Positions 1-5,009 of a stretch of DNA of 6,442 nucleotides are shown here, piece after piece. The number at the start of each line of letters is the position of its first letter. Position 1 is the stretch's first letter. The stretch is from Bifidobacteriaceae bacterium (GTDB lineage Bacteria; Actinomycetota; Actinomycetes; Actinomycetales; WQXJ01): the NCBI GenBank assembly GCA_031266115.1, contig JAISBQ010000379.1, positions 1 to 6,442 on the forward strand. Reading direction: 5' to 3'. The notes under the pieces were generated by a model. It saw only the letters and a program-made list of their open reading frames with translations, searched no databases and was not told the DNA's origin. The translations under genes were made by a program, and so were the position numbers.

Positions 1-17
1 CTGGTTATCGAGTTGCG

Positions 18-31
18 TACCCATACGGGTA
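18..31. promoter_or_regulatory. Operator-like inverted repeat
   Basis: The sequence is TACCC-ATAC-GGGTA, a perfect 5-bp inverted repeat with a 4-nt spacer; it can also be read as CCATAC-GG-GTATGG at 21-34. A TATGGT hexamer (30-35) overlapping it could be a plus-strand -10 box. TACC/GGTA half-sites resemble operators of the CsoR/FrmR class of metal- or aldehyde-sensing repressors, but that resemblance is my inference. No regulator gene is visible, and the controlled gene may lie outside the window. Confidence 0.3.
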
Positions 32-306
32 TGGTCTAACGTGTGTGACGTCCGCAAGGACAACACCCCCCGGTGCACCCGCGCGAAGGATGCGTGGACC
101 TGACGGCTCGGCGGGGCGGCTGTCACACCACCGCGTGAGGCCCGCCACGATGAGCATGACGCTATACCTGGCCCACGTCAGCGCGCTCCGCGCCGCCATG
201 GCAGCAATGGCGGTCGGCGCTCAGATGCTCGCGCGCACGGCCGCGCTCGCGGCGGGCGGCCGAATAGCCCGTCGCGAGCGGCCCTGTGTTCCGCGTGGGA
301 GGGTTC
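32..306. other. No convincing gene
   Basis: No reading frame here has recognisable protein similarity. A plus-strand frame opens at GTG 45, just downstream of a TATGGT hexamer, and runs to 530. However, it is rich in Arg, Ala and Gly, has no motif I know, and runs antisense to the AbiE remnants, so I do not call it. The stretch probably contains the eroded remainder of the AbiEii-like toxin or unrelated DNA that replaced it. Confidence 0.4.
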
Positions 307-473
307 GCCTGCTGCGGAGGTGGGCGACGCCACGAGCCGGCGCAGGCGTGGCCCAGTCGGTCTTGGGCTTGGGCTATCCACGCGGCAAGCACTCGCGGGG
401 AGGCGGGTGCCTCTTTCTTCGGTTTCAGCAGGCTCAATGCCTCGGCCAGGTTGGGAGAGTCAGTGGCGCCCAT
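307..473 (-). pseudogene. AbiEii-like toxin, N-terminal remnant
   Basis: This is the beginning of what looks like a nucleotidyltransferase toxin of the AbiEii/AbiGii family, the toxin half of AbiE (type IV) TA systems. Translation from ATG at 473 begins MGATDSPNLAEALSLL and contains PRVLAAWIAQAQDRLG, which matches the N-terminal region I associate with actinobacterial AbiEii-like proteins. After about residue 41 the frame goes wrong. A neighbouring frame continues with RLRRLVAS (around 345-325), reminiscent of the GRLGWLVAS segment expected next, so a frameshift near 340-350 is likely. The nucleotidyltransferase core motifs (GG/S and DxD-type) are absent, and nothing recognisable follows to the left edge. 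Its ATG overlaps the end of the antitoxin remnant by 14 nt, the coupled arrangement usual for such pairs. Family assignment is from memory of sequence patterns, not a search. Confidence 0.5.
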
Positions 474-721
474 CGCGAGCCTCCAGTAGTTTGGCGAGGT
501 CTCCCTTGTCCGCTTCGCGCAGCAGGCTAGTGCGCCCGCCGCGTTCCAGCGCCTGACGGATCAAGTACGTGGGCACGTCAGCCTGGATGCACTGACGGAT
601 TGCCATCGGCAAGCGGGCGGTGCGGATCCCCTGCCACCAAGGCTTGGGCCGTGGTCACGAGACCGTGCTGGTCGATGCCAGTCTCTCGCAGGCGTTCAAG
701 TCCAGTCACGGGAGCAAGCAT
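460..721 (-). pseudogene. AbiEi-like antitoxin, internally deleted
   Basis: AbiEi antitoxins carry an N-terminal winged helix that represses their own operon and a C-terminal domain that counters the toxin. From ATG 721 the frame reads LERLRETGIDQHGLVTTAQAL, the usual start of the AbiEi winged helix, then stops at TGA 578-580 after 47 codons. A second minus frame, open from about 632 to TGA 460, reads RLPMAIRQCIQADVPTYL then IRQALERGGRTSLLREAD, which resembles the C-terminal part of AbiEi proteins. The two halves meet near 625-640. The middle of the protein, roughly 100 residues judging from typical family length of about 200 or more, is missing and the frame is shifted. The tail overlaps the toxin start by 14 nt. 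It lies 47 nt downstream of rloB on the same strand. Decay looks complete; a short winged-helix peptide could still be made. Confidence 0.55.
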
Positions 722-757
722 GTCAAAGCCTTACCACGGTGCCAAGGTATTGACATG
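719..757. promoter_or_regulatory. 39-nt palindrome at abiEi start
   Basis: This interrupted palindrome has outer arms CATGTCAA and TTGACATG (8 bp), then a second 4-bp block CCTT/AAGG after 2-nt mismatches, around an 11-nt centre. One arm contains the start codon of the AbiEi remnant. AbiEi proteins are known to bind inverted repeats upstream of their own genes to repress transcription, so an autoregulatory operator is the natural reading. A terminator for the rloAB operon, which ends at 769, is the alternative, but the loop is long and no T-run follows. Confidence 0.5.
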
Positions 758-768
758 CCAAGTGGCGC

Positions 769-1422
769 CTAGGGGTGGGTCGATGTGCCGGCACGCCCTG
801 GGCGCTGCGATACACGGACCGTCTCTAGGGCCGCGACGAGGTTGTACATGGTAGACGAGGGATTGTCAGCGGGGAAGGATGGCCTGTTGCCGCGATGGCG
901 GTCCTCAAGCAGCTTTGCTCTGTGAATCGCGTTATGGCGGCGTGCCATATAGGCGTCGCCATCTACGTGTTTCCCTCGGCGTCCGTCCAACTCCGCACGC
1001 TTGGCAACCGCTTGCCTGGTGGTGAGTGCGGCGGTGTGGTCCGTGTGGTGCAGGATCAGCCATAGCTCGAAGCATGGGTTGGATATGGCGAGGTGCACGC
1101 CCGAGGTCCGGGCGATGTCGGTGACGTGTTGGAGATTCGGGTGGGGCTGAGGACTCTCGACATCGAACACGCACCAGCACTCGTCAACTTCTGGATCCCT
1201 TGCGCGGTCGGCAGCGAACTCGATTATCCGATGGGGGGAGCCGTGCTCACGAGCAATCTCGACCTTGACCGAAGCGCTGCGTGCGATCCCCGGCTGCCCG
1301 CGCAGCGCCCTGATGTAGGCGGGCTCAGAGCGTTGGCCTTCACAGTAGATGACGAAGGTCCGTCGTTCGGGACGTGTCGCAGTCTTCCTGGTCAGGGCCT
1401 TGGGGGCGGGGCGGCGGGTCAT
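769..1422 (-). CDS. rloB: RloB-family abortive infection protein
   Basis: This 217-residue protein belongs to the RloB family, the small partner of RloA-type ATPases in predicted abortive-infection systems (compare AbiL). The family has a Toprim-like fold, and the presumed role is nuclease-type effector. Visible motifs: FVIYCEGQRSEPAYIRAL at residues 23-40, with the conserved glutamate E28; CWCVFDVE at 82-89, giving acidic residues D87 and E89 where many relatives have DxD; and the family hallmark NPCFELWLILH at 115-125. The C-terminus has the usual NPSST-x-YNLV stretch. Length is normal for the family and no truncation is seen. ATG 1422 is 2 nt after the rloA stop, so translation is probably coupled. 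It is the last intact gene of the operon and is followed after 47 nt by the AbiEi remnant. Family membership is firm; the biochemical activity is inferred. Confidence 0.88.
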   Translation of the reverse strand: MTRRPAPKALTRKTATRPERRTFVIYCEGQRSEPAYIRALRGQPGIARSASVKVEIAREHGSPHRIIEFAADRARDPEVDECWCVFDVESPQPHPNLQHVTDIARTSGVHLAISNPCFELWLILHHTDHTAALTTRQAVAKRAELDGRRGKHVDGDAYMARRHNAIHRAKLLEDRHRGNRPSFPADNPSSTMYNLVAALETVRVSQRPGRAGTSTHP

Positions 1423-1424
1423 AG

Positions 1425-2666
1425 TCAGCCCACGAGGCCCAGCGCATGGTAGAGCTCCTGGTTGTCGATCTGGGGGAGGGCGCCGAAGCGGTCAGCGAGA
1501 TAGGCCCTCTCAAGGTTCTGCGACCTGCGGACTCGCTCTCCAGCGAATTCAGCCAGCGCGCCGAGCCGGGTGGATCCGTCTGGACGTTTCTCGGTCAGCC
1601 ATATCTCGTCGCGGTTGAGGTGCCCAAGCAGGCTGGTGTCGTGAGAAGAAAACAGGAGCTGCGCGCCCTTGGGGTTGGACACCGGAGATTGGAAGACCCG
1701 GATCACCTCAGCCGAGAGCGTCGGATGAAGACTGGTATCAAGTTCATCCACCACCAGTACAGATCCTTGGTCGAGTGCGCGCAGGATCGGGGGGATGAGG
1801 TGGAACCACGCCTTGGTTCCCTGGGACTCGTCGTTGAAGTTGATCGCGGTGGGACCCGCGGCGGACTGGTGGGTGAGGGAGAGGTAGCGCGTCAAGCGAG
1901 ACCGGATTCCGCCCGTGGGTCCGGAGGGGCGCGGCGGCTCGATCTCGCGGGTCTCGGCCACCACGTCCTCAATGCCGAGGTCAGCGAGACGTAGCAGGAG
2001 AAGAGCCCGGTCACGTGCAGCGGCGGAGCTCGCGCCCAGGCTCGGGTCCCACAGGTCCAACTCACCTGGCCAGAGCTGTGGGAGGCGCGTGGGGCGAACG
2101 ATCTGCATATCGCCGAGTTGGCGCGCGAGTCCGTCCACGCTTGGCTCGCCGAATCGATGAGCGATTGACAGCATGAGCGTGCGGCCAGTCATCACCTTGC
2201 GTGCACCGGATAGCACTCCGAGGCCACGCTGGAGTTTCAGCTCGAGGCCGTCGCGCTCGAAGAGGAGGCGGCGCCTGCGCTCCGGATAGTGGAACAGACC
2301 TTCGTAGACCACCGAATCAGAGGTGGCTTCGAGCGAGTACTCGAATCGCACACCATCAACAGTCATCTCGAGGCGAAAAGCACTCACGTCGCGCGTCCCG
2401 GATCTGAACGCGAACGGATCAAGCGGGATCGCATCGTCCCAACGGGACAGCGACAGGCCGAAGGCGCTCCGCAACCAGACGAGCGACTCCAGGACGTTGG
2501 ACTTGCCGGAAGCGTTCGGACCATACACGGCTGCCACCGGCACGACATGCTCGCCGAGCGGCTCGACTCGCCGCGCTTCGGGACGGTCGTGATCAATGGC
2601 GACCATCGACAGCTCCACGGGAGCAGAGATAGAGCGGAAGTTAGATGCCTCGAACCGGATAAGCAC
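1425..2666 (-). CDS. rloA: RloA-like ABC-type ATPase (AAA_15/AAA_21)
   Basis: This 413-residue ATPase of the SMC/ABC-like class, as found in RloA, AbiL and PARIS-type defence proteins, is predicted to sense infection and control its RloB partner. With GTG 2666 as start, the protein opens (M)LIRFEASNFRSI, the standard beginning of this family. Walker A is GPNASGKS at 49-56. The signature ESQGT is at 280-284, and Walker B is VLVVDELD with D307 and E308. The switch histidine is H342 in LLFSSHD. All ATPase residues are present. The open frame extends upstream to 2801, but those 45 codons are low-complexity and lie in a non-coding repeat. I therefore reject that longer start. No Shine-Dalgarno is seen, but a -10 box sits exactly where a leaderless transcript would need it. 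The gene ends 2 nt before rloB. Confidence 0.88.
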   Translation of the reverse strand: MLIRFEASNFRSISAPVELSMVAIDHDRPEARRVEPLGEHVVPVAAVYGPNASGKSNVLESLVWLRSAFGLSLSRWDDAIPLDPFAFRSGTRDVSAFRLEMTVDGVRFEYSLEATSDSVVYEGLFHYPERRRRLLFERDGLELKLQRGLGVLSGARKVMTGRTLMLSIAHRFGEPSVDGLARQLGDMQIVRPTRLPQLWPGELDLWDPSLGASSAAARDRALLLLRLADLGIEDVVAETREIEPPRPSGPTGGIRSRLTRYLSLTHQSAAGPTAINFNDESQGTKAWFHLIPPILRALDQGSVLVVDELDTSLHPTLSAEVIRVFQSPVSNPKGAQLLFSSHDTSLLGHLNRDEIWLTEKRPDGSTRLGALAEFAGERVRRSQNLERAYLADRFGALPQIDNQELYHALGLVG

Positions 2667-2823
2667 CTGAGCATCATACGTCGACACGGCGCGTGTTGGG
2701 TATGAATTGCGTCGAGTGTTGACGAGAACAGGGGTCTGTCGACATGCTCGAGGTCGGCCGGGTGGTTTGAGGCGGCCGAGACGGCCCCGGGGTGACGCCA
2801 TCGTCGAGGGTCAGTGTGGCGTG
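2664..2823. repeat. 160-bp dispersed repeat, copy A
   Basis: This stretch aligns without gaps to 5010-5169: I count 132 of 160 identical positions (82.5%). One end is the rloA start codon. The other is a GTG that in copy B is the start of the orphan VbhA-like antitoxin; here no antitoxin follows. The best block is GAGTGTTGAC (10/10). Both copies contain an ATG-to-TGA run of eight codons (2744-2770 and 5090-5116), but it is too short to call. The longer frames crossing the repeat differ at about 11 of 39 residues between copies, so the repeat does not look protein-coding. It is better read as a divergent regulatory region carried along with flanking TA or defence genes. Confidence 0.75.
2667..2678 (-). 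promoter_or_regulatory. Leaderless -10 promoter of rloAB
   Basis: On the minus strand TATGAT (plus-strand 2678-2673) is followed by six bases and then the GTG of rloA. This is the spacing at which transcription would begin at the start codon, a common arrangement in actinobacteria. There is no ribosome binding site upstream of the GTG and no good -35 hexamer 16-18 nt further out. In the second copy of this repeat (near 5019-5024) the equivalent hexamer is CATGAA, which has lost both the first and last T. Confidence 0.5.
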
Positions 2824-3062
2824 GCCAGGCCGGGATGCGCGCCTCGGTCACGGCATGCTATGCGACACCGGTCAGGTCGGGGTGGTCGGTTGGGCCGACA
2901 CCCCTCCCCACCCGCCTGAACAAAGCCATCTATCGGACTCGAACTGATGATCGTCCGCATGTGTTCCCTGCCGCCCCCCCAAGTACGCGGTGACTGTCGT
3001 CACTTGACCGCGCGACGGAGACGCATTGTCTACCTTCGCGCCGGGTTGGCGCGGCTCTGCCG
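2824..3062. other. Non-coding stretch with hairpins
   Basis: I see no gene between the repeat and the yefM promoter region. A frame reading into yefM opens at ATG 2947 but has no similarity to the family before GTG 3118. The stretch holds a strong hairpin (2879-2904), a run of seven C (2974-2980), a nested inverted repeat at 2986-3012 (CGCGGT/ACCGCG outside, GTGAC/GTCAC inside), and a tRNA T-arm-like motif on the minus strand at 2948-2932. Confidence 0.5.
2879..2904. terminator. GC-rich hairpin, possible terminator
   Basis: The left arm GGGGT-G-GTCGG and right arm CCGAC-ACCCC form ten base pairs with one bulged G and a TTGGG loop. No T-run follows on either strand. Actinobacterial terminators often lack one, so termination is possible but not shown. 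It lies between the divergent rloAB and yefM-yoeB operons, where a terminator is not strictly needed. Confidence 0.35.
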
Positions 3063-3110
3063 TATGGTGTACGAGTCTGGTACCGGAGCACCGTACCGTT
3101 TGGGAGGGGT
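3063..3110 (+). promoter_or_regulatory. yefM-yoeB operator and ribosome binding site
   Basis: Three GTAC cores at 3069, 3080 and 3093 are spaced 11 and 13 bp, about one helical turn each. The last two form the inverted repeat GGTAC-N9-GTACC (3079-3097). YefM-type antitoxins are known to repress their own operon through short palindromic operators with TGTACA-like cores, which fits. Candidate -10 hexamers are TATGGT (3063-3068) and TACCGT (3093-3098), and neither has a clear -35. AGGGGT at 3105-3110 lies 7 nt before GTG 3118 and fixes that start. Confidence 0.5.
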
Positions 3111-3117
3111 GGGAGAC

Positions 3118-3366
3118 GTGACCATAACAGCCACCGAGGCGCGCCAGCGCCTGTTTCCGTTAATCGAACAGGTCAACGAGGATCGGGCACCGGTCCGGAT
3201 AGCATCGAAGCGCGGCAACGCGGTGCTGGTCGCCGAGGCGGACTACGACTCCCTGGCCGAGACCGCCTACCTGTTCCGCTCTCCCGCCAACGCGCGCAGG
3301 CTGCTCGCCGCCGACCAAGCTCTGCGCGCCGGACAGGGCGTGAAGGTCGAACTAGACCGCTCGTGA
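3118..3366 (+). CDS. yefM: YefM-family antitoxin
   Basis: This 82-residue antitoxin of the Phd/YefM family neutralises YoeB and, with it, represses the operon. The N-terminus (ITATEARQRLFPLIEQV) is the DNA-binding Phd/YefM fold. The middle has NAVLVAEADYDSLAETAYL, and the family signature LFRSPANARRLL begins near residue 52, matching E. coli YefM closely (LLRSPANARRLM). The C-terminal tail (RAGQGVKVELDRS) is the part expected to wrap the toxin. Length is normal. GTG 3118 is chosen for its Shine-Dalgarno sequence and because family similarity begins there; the frame is open up to ATG 2947, but that extension has no similarity. The stop overlaps the yoeB start by 4 nt (GTGA), so the two genes are translationally coupled. 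Confidence 0.9.
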   Translation: MTITATEARQRLFPLIEQVNEDRAPVRIASKRGNAVLVAEADYDSLAETAYLFRSPANARRLLAADQALRAGQGVKVELDRS

Positions 3367-3620
3367 ACCTGATCTTGTCGCCCCAGGCGTTCGAGGACTA
3401 CCGGCACTGGCAGGCCACCGACCGGGTGACGCTGCGCCGTGTCAACCGCCTGATCGACGACATCATGAGCGGTGACCCGTTCGACGGCATCGGAAAGCCA
3501 GAACCGCTCAGGTACGTGGACGCGTGGTCGCGCCGCATCAACGACGAACACCGCCTGGTCTACCGCATCAAGGACGGGGACTTGCTGGTCCTCCAAGCCC
3601 GCTACCACTACGCCGACTGA
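3363..3620 (+). CDS. yoeB: YoeB/Txe mRNA interferase toxin
   Basis: This 85-residue toxin is a RelE-superfamily, ribosome-dependent endoribonuclease that cleaves mRNA in the A site when its antitoxin is degraded. It aligns end to end with E. coli YoeB (84 residues): FEDYRHWQATDR near the N-terminus, PFDGIGKPEPL at 39-49, WSRRINDEHRLVYRI at 55-69, and the C-terminal RYHY at 80-83. The catalytic set known from YoeB (Glu in GKPEP, Arg in EHRLVY, terminal His-Tyr) is present as E47, R64, H82 and Y83, so it should be active. Two residues (AD) follow the usual terminal tyrosine. GTG 3363 overlaps the yefM stop. No decay is visible, unlike the toxins on either side. Confidence 0.92.
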   Translation: MNLILSPQAFEDYRHWQATDRVTLRRVNRLIDDIMSGDPFDGIGKPEPLRYVDAWSRRINDEHRLVYRIKDGDLLVLQARYHYAD

Positions 3621-3708
3621 GCCTCCAGCTCGCACCTACGCGCGTGTTGCTGGGTGTTCAGTGGGGTGACCCAACCGGAGTAGTCCACGGCGCTGACGGA
3701 CACAACGC

Positions 3709-3730
3709 TAGGATTGCCTGTCGAGGAGGT
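3709..3730 (+). promoter_or_regulatory. -10 box and Shine-Dalgarno of VbhA-like gene
   Basis: TAGGAT at 3709-3714 fits an actinobacterial -10 element (TANNNT) with no convincing -35. AGGAGG at 3724-3729 is a perfect Shine-Dalgarno sequence 5 nt before GTG 3735. The in-frame ATG at 3747 is 17 nt away, and an in-frame TTG at 3714 lies upstream of the site, so GTG 3735 is the best start. Confidence 0.55.
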
Positions 3731-3734
3731 CGAC

Positions 3735-3923
3735 GTGCAGCTAGCCATGACTGAGGAGCAGATCGACCAGGCGCTGTTGTTCGCCGACGGAGTGTTGGCC
3801 GCCGCTGGGCACTCCTACCACGACCCTCAGCACGAGGAAGATCTTCGCGAAGCTGGACGCGGGCACATCACAGTGGACGAGGTGGTGCGTCGAGGCATTG
3901 AGCGCATACGCGACCGTGGCTGA
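3735..3923 (+). CDS. VbhA-like antitoxin of Fic toxin
   Basis: This 62-residue protein has the size, position and C-terminal pattern of VbhA-family antitoxins, which block Fic AMP-transferases by placing an inhibitory helix in the ATP site. The C-terminal part, AGRGHITVDEVVRRGIERI, matches the family's ARGEIT-x-DE pattern. The N-terminal part is EEQIDQALLFADGVLAAAGHS. In VbhA the inhibitory helix has the motif S/T-x-x-x-E-G/N. Here the nearest match is GVLAAAGH, in which the glutamate position appears to be alanine, so inhibition by the textbook mechanism is uncertain. It overlaps the fic start by 8 nt. A second copy lies at 5167-5352. The start is set by a strong Shine-Dalgarno. Confidence 0.7.
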   Translation: MQLAMTEEQIDQALLFADGVLAAAGHSYHDPQHEEDLREAGRGHITVDEVVRRGIERIRDRG

Positions 3924-4648
3924 CAAAGACGGTTGGGACAGCTACTTCTGGCCCGGCACGCAGGTGCTCCGGAACCTGCCGGGCGTGCGCGAGCAGGATC
4001 AGCTCAACACCTTGGAGCTGATGGCGGCCAAGTCGCGGACGTTCGAGTTGGCCACAGGTCCCCTTGACGGCTGCTTCGACCTGGATCACATGCAGCGGAT
4101 CCACCGGCACCTGTTCCAGGACATCTACGAGTGGGCAGGCAAGTTGCGCACCTCCCCCCGGTTCTCGACGGCGATGGTCAAGGGCGGCCCATCGCCGGAG
4201 TCCATCGCGGCGGGCAAGTACACCGCCGATGTACCGGCACCCTTACCGCTACTTCCCTGCTGGGGAAGGCATGGTTTCGCATCTGCGCACGTGGTTCGCG
4301 AGGTTACAGGAACCGGCAGACTACGCGGCCATGAGCCCCGCGTTGTTCGCTGCGGCCGTCGCCGAGCCGTGGGGTGAGATCAACGCCGCCCATCCGTTCT
4401 GGGAGGGCAACACCCGCGCCCAGGTCGCGTTCTTCGTGCAGTTCGCCGCCGATCATGGCCATTTCCTCGATTACGAGCGCTTCGCCAAGTCAGAAATCAT
4501 CCGCCAGATACCTGGCCAGGTCGAGTCTCGCCGCTTGGCGGTAGCGGCGTATCTCAGATTCGGTGATGTGGTGGCGCGACCCTCTGGTGATCGCGGTGAT
4601 GGTCCCGTCCTCAATCCGGCGCTGCACAGTCGCCCGCGACACGCCTAA
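3916..4648 (+). pseudogene. fic: Fic toxin gene, frameshifted and 3' truncated
   Basis: Fic toxins transfer AMP (or another nucleotide moiety) to target proteins. GTG 3916, inside the antitoxin's end, opens a frame with the usual actinobacterial Fic features: FDLDHMQRIHRHLFQDIYEW, then AGKLRTSPRF and MVKGGPSPESIAAGKYTADVP. The frame then leaves the homology and stops at 4377. The neighbouring frame resumes with HPYRYFPAGEGMVSHL and carries the active-site motif HPFWEGNTRAQ (4391 onward), a GNTR variant of HPFx(D/E)GNGR. Removing one G from the GG at 4236-4237 would restore a single 243-codon frame. As it stands, the frame-1 product (153 residues) lacks the catalytic motif. After YERFAK (about 4489) the frame runs antisense through the adjacent HTH gene to 4648, so the native C-terminus is also lost. 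The damage fits selection against an active toxin. Confidence 0.82.
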
Positions 4649-4831
4649 CAGCTCGGCAGCCTGCACGGGGGTGAGAGCACGCTCCTCGACGCTGACCCGG
4701 ACGGTCTTGCCGTCCGCCGCGGAGCGCGTCACCAAGCCGCGAAGCCCGGCGGCCCATTCGGCGTCGGCCGATTGATCGGTCAAGACCACTTCGGGCGGCA
4801 GCACCAGTCCTTCAACCACTTCAACACTCAC
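4490..4831 (-). CDS. Helix-turn-helix (excisionase-type) antitoxin-like protein
   Basis: This 113-residue protein has a MerR/excisionase-type helix-turn-helix: LTPVQAAELLGVSRATVQRRIEDGTI lies at about residues 53-78, followed by the wing (TRGSRHHITESEIRRY). The N-terminal half is an unrecognised region with many acidic residues. Proteins of this shape in actinobacteria usually act as antitoxin/repressor next to a PIN-domain toxin gene located just downstream. Here downstream is the broken fic 3' end in the opposite direction, so the expected partner is missing. The C-terminus LARYLADDF looks natural, so the protein itself appears complete. The start is GTG 4831. GAGGA just upstream is unusually close to it, and an internal GTG four codons later is an alternative. 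DNA binding is likely; the antitoxin role is inferred from family context. Confidence 0.72.
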   Translation of the reverse strand: MSVEVVEGLVLPPEVVLTDQSADAEWAAGLRGLVTRSAADGKTVRVSVEERALTPVQAAELLGVSRATVQRRIEDGTITAITRGSRHHITESEIRRYRQAARLDLARYLADDF

Positions 4832-4853
4832 ATCCTCAAGTCTGCCCGATCAG

Positions 4854-4880
4854 TGAGCAGTCACGCAGGACAACTGCTCA
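4854..4880. repeat. Inverted repeat upstream of HTH gene
   Basis: TGAGCAGT (4854-4861) and ACTGCTCA (4873-4880) are a perfect 8-bp inverted repeat with an 11-nt spacer. It lies 23 nt upstream of the HTH gene start, a likely position for an autoregulatory operator of that gene. Confidence 0.45.
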
Positions 4881-4889
4881 ACGAGCCAG

Positions 4890-4928
4890 TCTCACACGCG
4901 ACAGCCTGACAGGCCGCCGCGTGTGAGA
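4890..4928. repeat. Nested 39-nt hairpin
   Basis: The outer arms TCTCACACGCG and CGCGTGTGAGA form 11 perfect base pairs. An inner hairpin (GCCT-GAC-AGGC, 4904-4914) is separated from them by 3-nt internal loops. It is nine bases from the previous inverted repeat. No T-run follows on either strand. It could be a terminator, an operator or a recombination site. A 39-codon minus-strand frame (ATG 4980 to TGA 4861) crosses it, but resembles nothing I know and is not called. Confidence 0.5.
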
Positions 4929-5009
4929 TACGGGTGCAGATGGCATCCACCGTGGTCGTGAACTCGTTTCTCACCGCCATCGTCTGCCTGAACGCGTCCC
5001 ACTTCGGCT

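Noticed and set aside
45..530. Long plus-strand frame from GTG 45, with a nearby -10-like TATGGT
   Set aside because: Its translation is Arg/Ala/Gly-rich without known motifs, and most of it is antisense to the AbiE remnants, which have recognisable protein similarity.
1446..1994. Plus-strand frame opposite rloA
   Set aside because: It is antisense to the conserved Walker B and signature region of RloA and has no recognisable domain.
2744..2770. Conserved eight-codon ATG-TGA frame in both repeat copies as a possible leader peptide
   Set aside because: It is too short to distinguish from chance, lacks a ribosome binding site, and no attenuator structure follows.
2667..2801. 45-codon N-terminal extension of RloA
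   Set aside because: Family similarity begins at (M)LIRF. The extension lies in the non-coding repeat, is low-complexity, and a well-placed -10 box precedes GTG 2666.
2707..2919. Frame through repeat copy A, similar to a frame through copy B (5032-5166)
   Set aside because: The two translations differ at about 11 of 39 residues, in line with nucleotide divergence and without sign of constraint, so the similarity reflects DNA homology and not a gene.
2947..3117. Upstream extension of the yefM frame from ATG 2947
   Set aside because: No similarity to the family before GTG 3118. It would run through the operator, and the Shine-Dalgarno sits before 3118.
4490..4648. C-terminal part of the Fic frame after YERFAK
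   Set aside because: This stretch is antisense to the HTH gene, whose domain is clearly recognisable, so these codons are read-through and not native Fic sequence.
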